Part shown: positions 35,592-44,160 of the stretch, in pieces
Layout of the letters: the number at the start of each line of letters is the position of its first letter
How positions within the stretch are numbered: the first letter of the stretch is position 1
Assembly (NCBI RefSeq): GCF_021272385.1
Contig: NZ_JAJSDZ010000010.1
Span: 1,178,001 to 1,242,000 of the forward strand
Source: Vibrio salinus
Lineage (GTDB): Bacteria; Pseudomonadota; Gammaproteobacteria; Enterobacterales; Vibrionaceae
Length of the DNA: 64,000 nt
Direction of reading: 5' to 3'
Position numbers and translations under genes: made by a program
The notes under the pieces: generated by a model
Database searches by the model: none
The model's input: only the letters and a program-made list of their open reading frames with translations
What the model was told of the DNA's origin: nothing

Positions 35592-36788
35592 TTAATGAGC
35601 AATCTGTTTTTTCGCGTCTGCGAATGCTGAGTCAACAGACTGACGTCCATCAACCACATTGATAATTGCATTTTTAACAGAACTCCAAAATGCATTCATC
35701 TGTGGAATATTTGGCATGATTTCACCATGAAGCGCGTTAGCCATTGTTGCTGCAATTCTTGGATCTTGTGCAAGTTGTTTTTGGAAAGATTTTAATGCGA
35801 CCGCACCAAGAGGCTTATCATCATTGACTTCTTTTAACCCCTGATCTGTCAGTAAATAGTTTTCAATAAATTCAACAGCCAGATCTTTATTTGGAGATGC
35901 AGTGCTAATACCGGCTGACAAGACACCAACAAACGGTTTCGAGGATTGACCGTTAAATTTCGGCAATACTGTTACGCCATAATGAATTCCTGACTTTTCA
36001 ATGTTTCCCCAGCTCCAGGGACCATTGATTGTCATAGCAACCTGACCCTTATTAAAGGAAGATTCGGATACGGCATAATCCATATCAGGCGAAATAACGC
36101 CTTTGTCTACCAGTCCTTTCAGGAAAGTTGCTGCTTTTTTTACACCAGAGTTATCGACTCCGATATTTTTTACATCGTAGCCTGTCTGTTTAGAATATTT
36201 GAATGCGTATCCCCCATCAGCCGCTAGTAGAGGCCAGGTAAAATACGGTTCTTTCAAATTCCACATAATGGCTTTTTTATTTTGTTTTTTGAGTTTGGCG
36301 TCAATTTTTGCAATATCTTCCCAGTTTTTGGGTGGATTAGGCACTAAATCTTTATTGTAGATTAAAGAAAGAGACTCAACAGCGATCGGATACCCAATGT
36401 ATTTGCCTTTATATTTGACAGCATCCCATGCAAAATCAACCATTTTACTTTTTAAAGCCTTAGAAGGATGAATCTCAGTAAGCAACCCTGCCTCGGCATA
36501 ACCACCAAAGCGGTCATGCGCCCAGAAAACGATATCCGGACCATCGCCGGTTGATGCCGTTTGAGGGAATTTATCCTGTAATCCATCCGGATGAAGAACA
36601 GTAACCGGGATTCCTGTTTCTTCTTCAAATTTCTTACCAACTTCAGCTAAGCCATTATATCCCTTATCACCATTAATCCAGATTGTGAGCTGACCTTCTT
36701 GAATTTTTGCATTTGCCGAACTGACAGCACTCATTACGCCAAGAGCAACCATTGTGCATAACGAGATGGTTTTTAAAGGTTTCTTCAT
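35592..36788 (-). CDS. malE: Maltose/maltodextrin-binding protein MalE
   Basis: Periplasmic binding protein of 398 residues. A signal peptide (MKKPLKTISLCTMVALGVMS, cleavage near SANAK) is followed by KIQEGQLTIWINGDKGYNGL, the start of MalE proteins. Further markers are GPDIVFWAHDRFGGYAEAGL, the AMTINGPWSW block and a C terminus rich in helices. It captures maltodextrins and delivers them to MalFGK2, and in enterics also presents maltose to a chemoreceptor. It is the first gene of malEFG, divergent to malK. Confidence 0.97.
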   Translation of the reverse strand: MKKPLKTISLCTMVALGVMSAVSSANAKIQEGQLTIWINGDKGYNGLAEVGKKFEEETGIPVTVLHPDGLQDKFPQTASTGDGPDIVFWAHDRFGGYAEAGLLTEIHPSKALKSKMVDFAWDAVKYKGKYIGYPIAVESLSLIYNKDLVPNPPKNWEDIAKIDAKLKKQNKKAIMWNLKEPYFTWPLLAADGGYAFKYSKQTGYDVKNIGVDNSGVKKAATFLKGLVDKGVISPDMDYAVSESSFNKGQVAMTINGPWSWGNIEKSGIHYGVTVLPKFNGQSSKPFVGVLSAGISTASPNKDLAVEFIENYLLTDQGLKEVNDDKPLGAVALKSFQKQLAQDPRIAATMANALHGEIMPNIPQMNAFWSSVKNAIINVVDGRQSVDSAFADAKKQIAH

Positions 36789-37424
36789 TTTAGTATCCTT
36801 ATTTTTAAAATAATTACATACGTAGGGCTAGTCCGAAACGGATCGGAAATCCATCTGACATGCTGTTAAAGAGAACGCTTTTCAGTTCAGAAGGGGAATT
36901 TAACTAATCAACTTACATCCTTGGTTTAGGCAAACAAAGCATCTTCATAAAACAACATGCCCCTATAATGGAAAATAATTTCCATTTCCTCCTCATCCTT
37001 ATATCTACGCCCCTACAGTAAAAAATCATTTTCGTGATATTCATCAACATTAATGTCAGTATATCCGCTCACTTATTGTTTTTTTATACAAGGTAACATT
37101 TAAAATCACAAAAAATGCCACTGTATATTTCATCATTAAATGATTTATAGCCATGATATTACTCTCATTATTTGTACTCATACTTAACTATCCCCCCAGA
37201 AAATAACCAGAAAGGAGGATGCATATTTCATCCATTCTTTTCATAATGATATTATTAAGAAATGGCACATTCTTTATTTTCAGTTGCTATTAAATTTACC
37301 ACGTAGAAAAAATTGATTTATATTTATTCGTTTTATCTCAATCTCATTTTATATATTAATGTAAGAATCATTCGAATAAGATAAAAGTCACAAAAATTAA
37401 TTTAAAGAATTGAGGACCAGCTGC
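36789..37424. promoter_or_regulatory. malE-malK divergent control region with MalT-box candidates
   Basis: A 636-bp AT-rich gap without a gene between divergent malE and malK. MalT-box-like cores: GGATGAGG at 36991-36998 (minus strand, flanked as AAGGATGAGGAGG), GGAGGA at 37214-37219 (plus) and GGATGA at 37228-37233 (minus), the last two facing each other. A G-run (GGGGGGATAG, minus, 37189-37198) is a weaker match. E. coli malE-malK control regions also hold several MalT sites together with CRP sites; I see no strong CRP site here. Confidence 0.6.
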
Positions 37425-38558
37425 ATGGCAAATGTCACATTGAAAAATGTATGTAAAGCTTACGGTGACCAAATGATTTCTGAAAATATCAACTTAGAGA
37501 TCAAAGATGGCGAATTTGTTGTCTTCGTCGGACCATCAGGATGCGGCAAATCAACTCTACTTCGTTGCATTGCAGGTTTAGAGGATATTACATCTGGTGA
37601 TCTTTATATCGGAGAACAGCGGGTGAATGACATCGAACCATCAAAGAGAGGTGTGGGAATGGTGTTTCAGTCTTACGCTTTATATCCTCATTTAAATCTC
37701 TATGACAATATGTCTTTCGGACTCAAACTGGCAAAAGCAGATAAGAAAGAAATTCATAAAAGAGTCACAGAAGCGGCCGAAATCCTTCAGCTCGGACATT
37801 TACTGGAACGTCAGCCTAAAGCACTGTCTGGTGGCCAAAGACAACGTGTTGCAATAGGACGGACGTTAGTGTCACGACCTAACGTATTTCTGCTCGATGA
37901 GCCCCTATCCAATCTCGATGCTGCATTAAGGGTAAATATGCGCAGCGAAATTACTAAATTGCAAAGGCAACTGGGCTGCACAATGATTTATGTTACCCAT
38001 GATCAAGTTGAGGCAATGACAATGGCAGACAAAATTGTTGTTCTCGATGGAGGTTCCATTTCTCAGGTCGGACAGCCGCTAGAGCTTTACCACTACCCCA
38101 AAAACCGTTTTGTTGCTGGCTTTATAGGTTCTCCCAAAATGAATTTTATGTCTGTTCATATTGAAGAAGTAGAGGAAGAAAAAGTCATGGTGCAATTATC
38201 TAACGGATCTGCATTTTGGATCCCGGTAAAAGGGGAAAAAATTACCAAAGGTTCCCGAATGTCTCTGGGTATCAGACCGGAACACCTGATTAGTGCTGAC
38301 AGCTCATCTGTGACTATTTCGGGAAAAGTACAGATTGTAGAAAAATTAGGTAACGAGACTCAGGTTTACCTTACTTTGGATAATGCCGATGCGAATGTGA
38401 TCTACCGGGCTGCGGATACACTGGACGTCAACCCAGGCGAACATTACTCAATAGGTATAGAACCTAACCGATGCCATTTATTTCACAGCACTGGTGAAGC
38501 CTGTCGTCGTCTTTATCCGGAAAATGGTGTTGATTTCGATTCAGTTGAATACGAATAA
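37425..38558 (+). CDS. malK: Maltose/maltodextrin ABC transporter ATPase MalK
   Basis: ATPase subunit of 377 residues. Walker A GPSGCGKST is at 36-44, the ABC signature LSGGQ at 134-138, Walker B LLDEP at 156-160 and the switch His at 192. The C-terminal third is the regulatory domain that in E. coli contacts MalT and the glucose-specific EIIA. The ATG at 37425 follows GAGG at a nine-base distance; the TTG at 37410 is less likely. It is the only gene of its unit and is followed by terminator-like hairpins. Confidence 0.96.
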   Translation: MANVTLKNVCKAYGDQMISENINLEIKDGEFVVFVGPSGCGKSTLLRCIAGLEDITSGDLYIGEQRVNDIEPSKRGVGMVFQSYALYPHLNLYDNMSFGLKLAKADKKEIHKRVTEAAEILQLGHLLERQPKALSGGQRQRVAIGRTLVSRPNVFLLDEPLSNLDAALRVNMRSEITKLQRQLGCTMIYVTHDQVEAMTMADKIVVLDGGSISQVGQPLELYHYPKNRFVAGFIGSPKMNFMSVHIEEVEEEKVMVQLSNGSAFWIPVKGEKITKGSRMSLGIRPEHLISADSSSVTISGKVQIVEKLGNETQVYLTLDNADANVIYRAADTLDVNPGEHYSIGIEPNRCHLFHSTGEACRRLYPENGVDFDSVEYE

Positions 38559-38610
38559 CCGAGAGTCCCTCCTTGTTAAAATGAAAACCAATTAATACAC
38601 TAGCGATATT

Positions 38611-38650
38611 CGGGTCAAATTATTGAATTTTAATCCCTGACCCGCTTTTT
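38611..38650 (+). terminator. Possible terminator after malK
   Basis: Inverted repeat CGGGTCA / TGACCCG with a loop of about 20 bases, followed by CTTTTT. Plausible Rho-independent terminator of malK, weakened by the long loop. Confidence 0.45.
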
Positions 38651-38797
38651 ACCTATCCAGTATCGATTACCTTTAACCTCTTTATTTATCTAGATAGATA
38701 TTCAACCATCCATTAACCCCATTGCCTCTCTCTGAGAATTGATTTTATGGTAGTCGGTTGGCCACAGCACCACACTATTGAGGTACTATCAAATGAT

Positions 38798-38833
38798 AAA
38801 AAATCATCGCTGTGTTAACAAACGATGATTTTT
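38798..38833. terminator. Bidirectional terminator between malK and malQ
   Basis: Stem AAAAATCATCG / CGATGATTTTT around a 13-base loop, with A and T runs forming the ends, so it can stop transcripts from either convergent gene. The T-run on the minus strand lies just after malQ. Confidence 0.75.
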
Positions 38834-38849
38834 AGAAATGAAAACAAGA

Positions 38850-41021
38850 TTATAATTTGAGGTTTGCTCGAACTTTATTGACTCTTTCTGTCAGGCGACA
38901 TACAGAAGGGATATAGAAAACATCTTCGACATCTGCACATAATTTTCTTCGCCAGTTAGGGTATTGATCAACCGTCCCGGGCACATTTACCGGATCACTC
39001 ATATTTAACCAATCTTCAATCTGCATACTAAAAAATTCTGAATTACATGAAGCTGCATAAGTCTGAATAAATTCACTTAAATTTGGGGACATAGACACAC
39101 TGCCAGACTCATCAGTATCCGATAAGACCGCTTCAGAATCGCTGTCTCTCAACAGGTTTAAAAGTCCTTTTCTGATTCGCTCACGATCATTCAGCAATCT
39201 CTTAAAAAGTCCGGCATCCGGATACAACCCGAGCTTTTGGCCCAAATACAAATCGCTGCCTTCCCAGAAGCCACTCAATGTCGGCATATCGTGTGTGCAT
39301 ATTGTCGCCATTGATTGTGATGGATAATTTGCCGGCAGGCGATACACTCCGTTTTTATTTCGTTCAAAAAAGAATACTTTATAGGAATAAATACCATACT
39401 CAGCCAAAATACTCGTCATTTCAGCGGGGACAGTTCCCAAATCTTCACCAATAATAGTACACTGATTTCTGTGTGATTCTAAAGCCAGTATCCCCAGTAA
39501 TTCCTCAATACGGTAAGTTACATATGCACCTTCTTTTGCCTTATTACCTTCCGGTATCCACCATAAACGCAATAGCCCAAGGACATGATCAATTCTCAAT
39601 GCTCCACAATGTTTCATATTTGCCCGAAGGAGTTCAATAAATGGCTTATACCTGTTTTCTCTTAATTTCTGAGGAGAAAATGGCGGTAACCCCCAATTTT
39701 GCCCTAATGGACCTAATATATCCGGAGGCGCACCAATACTGGCTTCCTTGACCAAAATCTGTTCATCCACCCAGGTATCGGCTCCATATTTACTAACACC
39801 AACAGCCAAGTCACGGTAAACACCAATTGCCATGCCTTTATCTTTGGCCATTTCCTGAACTTCATGAAATTGGTTATCCGCAATCCATTGTAAGTACATA
39901 TTGAACTGAATGGAATCATCGTTCTCTTGGGCAAACCGGAACACTTCATCACTATTGCAATTCTGAAACTCCGGAGGAAAAGAAGCCCATCCCAGAGCAT
40001 CATGTTTTTTCAACGATACACACAATACATCAAATAAGGCCATGTTTCTCAAACTCTCACCGCCCTGGTCAACGAATTGAAGAAACACTTTAGCCCGGTC
40101 GGTATTATTGTCCAAATGACGCGATTTAAATTCTTTGTATAATAGAGATAACACTGTCAATTTGGTCGAAAGAACTTCGGTATAATCGACCCACTTTAAA
40201 TCTCTCAAAGCTTTCAGCCTACTCTGAAATTCCATTTCTCCAACCAGTGCCTGTGCCTGATGGCTCAATACAAACTCAGGTACCGAGCAAACATCAATGT
40301 ATAATATGTTTAACCAATAGCGGGAAGAAGGGCTGTAAGGGCTTGCGTTTTCCGGCCAGGAGGGAAATAAAGCATGCATAGGGTTAACGCCCACATAATC
40401 GGCCCCCTTTTCAGCGGCTTCAACAACTAACTGCTTTAAGTCACCGAAATCACCAATTCCCCAGTTTGCTCTGCTCTTAAGCGAATATAACTGAGTACTG
40501 ATCCCCCACAATTTTTTACCGCCGAGTAATTCCGGTTGCTTATAGCACGACAAAGGCGTAACAATAATCATGCCTGAAGAAACATCTTGACGGTCACGAT
40601 CCGAAATGAAGAGCTGATGATATCCATGAGGTAATTTTTGAATACGTATGATCACAGTACCATCCGTACTGCGGTTATCATATAAAATATCGGAGATAAT
40701 ACGACCTTCGATCCTATCACCTTGTTCTGTATTTAGATGCCAAGTAAAATCAATCAGGGATTGTTTACCCAAAACAATTTTTATATTTACTGGGTTATCG
40801 CTTCCTTTCACGACTGTCACAGGGTCCACAGAAACGGGGGCGCATTGGTCGGTCATTGAATGAATAAGACCTGAGTCGGTCGTAGTATCATGCCCCATGA
40901 TGGTTAATAACTGACATAATATTTCATCTGATACTGAAACTTTTTTTCCCCATGCATCAACATAGCTGTTTAAAATACCGGCCTTTTCAGCAACCTGGTG
41001 TAGCACTGATTTTGTTATCAT
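38850..41021 (-). CDS. malQ: 4-alpha-glucanotransferase (amylomaltase) MalQ
   Basis: Cytoplasmic GH77 enzyme of 723 residues that transfers glucan chains between maltodextrins. Catalytic parts visible: the nucleophile Asp in RIDHVLGLLRLWW, Glu in GEDLGTVP, and Asp in THDMPTLSGFW. The WGISTQLYSLKSRANWGIGD segment opens the catalytic barrel. The ATG at 41021 has TTGGAG at a suitable distance; a frame opening at 41039 lacks that. malP lies upstream in the same direction, and a MITE-like element occupies the gap between them. Confidence 0.96.
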   Translation of the reverse strand: MITKSVLHQVAEKAGILNSYVDAWGKKVSVSDEILCQLLTIMGHDTTTDSGLIHSMTDQCAPVSVDPVTVVKGSDNPVNIKIVLGKQSLIDFTWHLNTEQGDRIEGRIISDILYDNRSTDGTVIIRIQKLPHGYHQLFISDRDRQDVSSGMIIVTPLSCYKQPELLGGKKLWGISTQLYSLKSRANWGIGDFGDLKQLVVEAAEKGADYVGVNPMHALFPSWPENASPYSPSSRYWLNILYIDVCSVPEFVLSHQAQALVGEMEFQSRLKALRDLKWVDYTEVLSTKLTVLSLLYKEFKSRHLDNNTDRAKVFLQFVDQGGESLRNMALFDVLCVSLKKHDALGWASFPPEFQNCNSDEVFRFAQENDDSIQFNMYLQWIADNQFHEVQEMAKDKGMAIGVYRDLAVGVSKYGADTWVDEQILVKEASIGAPPDILGPLGQNWGLPPFSPQKLRENRYKPFIELLRANMKHCGALRIDHVLGLLRLWWIPEGNKAKEGAYVTYRIEELLGILALESHRNQCTIIGEDLGTVPAEMTSILAEYGIYSYKVFFFERNKNGVYRLPANYPSQSMATICTHDMPTLSGFWEGSDLYLGQKLGLYPDAGLFKRLLNDRERIRKGLLNLLRDSDSEAVLSDTDESGSVSMSPNLSEFIQTYAASCNSEFFSMQIEDWLNMSDPVNVPGTVDQYPNWRRKLCADVEDVFYIPSVCRLTERVNKVRANLKL

Positions 41022-41049
41022 TTTTCGCTCCAAAGGCATTAACTATCTA

Positions 41050-41313
41050 GGGTCTGTTGACCTTTTGTGGTCGATTTTTGTTCACTCTGAACGGGTTTTG
41101 ATCGCGGCGCAGGGCATGTAGCTTAGTTATTCTAAGCAAATGGCCTGCAACAAAGAGCAAAGCCAGTTCAGATGGACCCTTCGGGCAGCGTTTGATGGTG
41201 ATTTATTCAGCGTTGGGTCATGATTCATGTAGATGACTACACTTCACATGCCCCTCTTTGCCTAAATCACCATCAACTCGCTGCAAAAACCATCACCAAA
41301 GATCAACAGACCC
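41050..41313. mobile_element. MITE-like element with TA target duplication, inside malPQ
   Basis: The 264-bp element starts GGGTCTGTTGACCTTT and ends with the near-perfect reverse complement (AAAGATCAACAGACCC). It is flanked on both sides by TA (41048-41049 and 41314-41315), the duplication made by IS630/Tc1-mariner type transposases. It has no coding frame. Inside are more inverted repeats: GATGGTGATTTA facing TAAATCACCATC, and GCTTAG-TTATT-CTAAGC. It would fold into a cruciform. It fills almost the whole malP-malQ gap. No second copy is present in this window. Confidence 0.8.
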
Positions 41314-41372
41314 TAAGAACTAAACAATCATTTCATAGCCGTAAAAAAGTTCCGGCTATGAAAAAGGCTAAA

Positions 41373-43826
41373 TCAGCGGTTAACCGCTTTTAGATGCCAA
41401 ATGTTCTCAACATAATCCCGGATAGAACGATCCGAGCTGAATTTACCAACGAGTGCCGTATTAAGAATCGCTTTATGTGCCCACCCTGCCTTGTCTTTAT
41501 ATTGCTCTTCAGCTTTTTGCTGCATCTCAACATACGATGAAAAATCAGCCAAACACAAATAAGGGTCTCCACCAGATAGTAATGTATCGTATACTGGTTT
41601 TAAACGAGTTGGGTGTCCGGGAGTGAATGTATCCGAATTCAGTAAATCCAGACACGCTTTAAGTAATGGATCGGATTGGTAGTATTTCTCCGGCTGATAA
41701 TCTGTTTTTAATAACGCGTTCACTTCATTGACATTTAGCCCAAAGATAAAGATATTTTCGTCACCAACTTCTTCCCTGATTTCAACATTTGCTCCATCCA
41801 TTGTACCAATGGTTAATGCTCCATTTAGAGCCAGCTTCATATTCCCGGTACCTGATGCTTCTTTACCCGCAGTGGAGATTTGTTCGGAAATATCGGCAGC
41901 AGGAATAATGATTTCAGCAAGACTAACCCGGTAATCAGGAATAAATACCACTTTGAGTTTATGATTGACTCTAGGGTCCTGATTAATCGTATCTGCCACC
42001 TGATTAATCGCAAAAATAATTTCTTTTGCTAACTTATATCCCGGAGCCGCTTTCGCTGCAAAAAAAACGACTCTTGGATGCATATCAAACTGTGGGTCAT
42101 TAAGAATTCGATAATACAAAGAGAGGATATGTAAAAGGTTCAGATGCTGCCTTTTGTATTCATGAAGCCTTTTGATTTGAACATCAAATATTGCTTCCGG
42201 GTTTATTTGCAGATTTAAATGCGATTTTACCCACTCAGCCAAACGTAATTTATTTGCCCGTTTGATAGCCATATAATCAGATTGGAATCCGGTATCATCA
42301 GCAAATGGAACTAAATCGGATAAACTTTCCAGATTTGTCTGCCAGACGTCACCAATTTTATCCGTGATTAAATCAGCCAGTTTGGGATTACAGAAGGTTA
42401 ACCACCGGCGGGGACTTATACCATTAGTGACATTTTTAATATGTTCAGGATAAAGCTTATTAAAATCAGAAAACAACTCGGTTTTAAGCAATTCCGTATG
42501 CATTGCCGCCACGCCATTAACAGCATAAGTCCCAGCCACACATAAATTCGCCATTCGGACAAGTGGCTTCTTATCAGACGAAATGACCGCCATAGCGTCC
42601 TGCTTTTCTTTATCTCCGGGCCAAAGCTGATTCACTTCGTTCAGAAGATATTGGTTAATTTCCGCAATCAATTCCATGTGACGGGGTAATAATTTCTCAA
42701 TCAATGCCTGACCCCATGTTTCCAGAGCTTCTGGCATCAGTGTGTGATTGGTATAAGCAAATACTTTTCTACAAATGCACCAGGCCTTATCCCAAGTCAT
42801 ATCCCTCTCATCAATTAAAATTCTCATTAATTCGGGGATAGAAATGGTTGGATGAGTATCATTTAACTGTATCGTTTCATAATCTGGTAAAGATTCCAGA
42901 GAATGGCCGGAACTTTCATGCCGTCGTAAAATATCAGCAACTGAGGCTGCACTATGAAAATACTGCTGCATCAGTCTTAGTTCTTTACCCTTTTCATGAT
43001 TATCATTGGGATAAAGAACTTTCGTCAGACGACTTGCTTCAATCGCATCCAACTCAGCATTGACATAGAAACCATCATTGAATTTGTCTAGAGAAAATGG
43101 TTCCGGAGCCCGGCACTCCCATAGTCGAAGTGGATAAACCGTATCACTTCTATAACCAACGATAGGTATATCCCATGCGACCGCTTTAACCGTCATAGCT
43201 GGTTTCCATACCCGTTTCTGACACCCGTTCTCTATTTCTGTAACCACCTGCCCAAAAAAACCGACAGTCTGACTGAGATCGAGTCTCTGACGCTCCCATG
43301 GGTATCCTTCTTCCCCTTTCCATCGATCAGGACTTTCATACTGACGCATATTAATAATTGATTGTTTAAAAAGCCCGTATTCATAATGTAAACCATAACC
43401 AACGGTTGGAAACTCCTGCGCGGCACAAGAATCCATAAAACATGCCGCCAATCGCCCCAGCCCACCATTACCTAAAGAAGGGTCGCGTTCTTCTTCCAAA
43501 AGATCAGTCAGGCTCTGTCCAAGTTCATCCATGGCAGTTCTCACCTGAGAATATAATCCCATATTAATCAGATTGTTCCCGGTCAAACGACCAATCAAAA
43601 ATTCTAATGACAAATAGTTCAAGCTTTTCGTGCTATTTATACGTTCATCGTTTTCAGTATTAACTAAATTAAGAGTTGTCATGTCTGACAGCGCCCTTGC
43701 CATGGCCAGATACCATGCTTTGGGTGTTGCCATGTCTAAACTATGTGCATACGTTGAATTCATATGAAGCTTTACTTTTTCCTTAAAAGCTTCCGAATCA
43801 AAGTTATTAATTTGTGATCCTTTCAT
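41373..43826 (-). CDS. malP: Maltodextrin (glycogen family) phosphorylase MalP
   Basis: Cytoplasmic phosphorylase of 817 residues that releases glucose-1-phosphate from maltodextrins. The pyridoxal-phosphate lysine lies in GTGNMKLALNGALTIGTMDG. The N-terminal part has ERDPSLGNGGLGRLAACFMD and VGYGLHYEYGLF, typical of the family. A TTG-opened frame begins at 43880, but the ATG at 43826 gives the usual length and has GGTGAG upstream. It is divergent to malT and first in malPQ. Confidence 0.96.
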   Translation of the reverse strand: MKGSQINNFDSEAFKEKVKLHMNSTYAHSLDMATPKAWYLAMARALSDMTTLNLVNTENDERINSTKSLNYLSLEFLIGRLTGNNLINMGLYSQVRTAMDELGQSLTDLLEEERDPSLGNGGLGRLAACFMDSCAAQEFPTVGYGLHYEYGLFKQSIINMRQYESPDRWKGEEGYPWERQRLDLSQTVGFFGQVVTEIENGCQKRVWKPAMTVKAVAWDIPIVGYRSDTVYPLRLWECRAPEPFSLDKFNDGFYVNAELDAIEASRLTKVLYPNDNHEKGKELRLMQQYFHSAASVADILRRHESSGHSLESLPDYETIQLNDTHPTISIPELMRILIDERDMTWDKAWCICRKVFAYTNHTLMPEALETWGQALIEKLLPRHMELIAEINQYLLNEVNQLWPGDKEKQDAMAVISSDKKPLVRMANLCVAGTYAVNGVAAMHTELLKTELFSDFNKLYPEHIKNVTNGISPRRWLTFCNPKLADLITDKIGDVWQTNLESLSDLVPFADDTGFQSDYMAIKRANKLRLAEWVKSHLNLQINPEAIFDVQIKRLHEYKRQHLNLLHILSLYYRILNDPQFDMHPRVVFFAAKAAPGYKLAKEIIFAINQVADTINQDPRVNHKLKVVFIPDYRVSLAEIIIPAADISEQISTAGKEASGTGNMKLALNGALTIGTMDGANVEIREEVGDENIFIFGLNVNEVNALLKTDYQPEKYYQSDPLLKACLDLLNSDTFTPGHPTRLKPVYDTLLSGGDPYLCLADFSSYVEMQQKAEEQYKDKAGWAHKAILNTALVGKFSSDRSIRDYVENIWHLKAVNR

Positions 43827-44160
43827 TACTATCTCACCGTTTTTTAATTCATCATGCTTATCCTGCACAGTCTTTAGCAATGAAACATCATCCCGTTGAA
43901 TTGAATTTTGGTAGGAGTAAGCAGGGCGTAGAATATATTTAAACAGAAGTATTAATAAAGTAAGGTTCAGGAAAAGACATTCTTATATTTGTTAATGCAG
44001 TCAACATAAATTTCATAAATATAGGATGATAAGCAAAATAAATTGCTTAATATCAATATTAATGAGACATTCGACAAAAATATTCATTCTTATATTGAAA
44101 TCAAACAAAAACAAGTAGCACAATTATTAAATTCATTAATAGAAATATAGTATTTGTATT
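43827..44160. promoter_or_regulatory. malP-malT divergent control region
   Basis: AT-rich gap of 334 bp. MalT-box-like cores are GGGATGA at 43888-43894 (minus strand, about 62 bp before malP) and GGATGA at 44024-44029 (plus). No other site is convincing. The malT side shows no strong CRP site. Confidence 0.4.

Noticed and set aside
36789..37424. Strong CRP site between malE and malK
   Set aside because: Only half matches such as CGTGA near 37035 were found; not good enough to list.
41050..41313. CRISPR or tRNA-like fold in the malP-malQ gap
   Set aside because: The repeats are inverted, not direct, with mobile-element ends; no spacer periodicity or tRNA arms.
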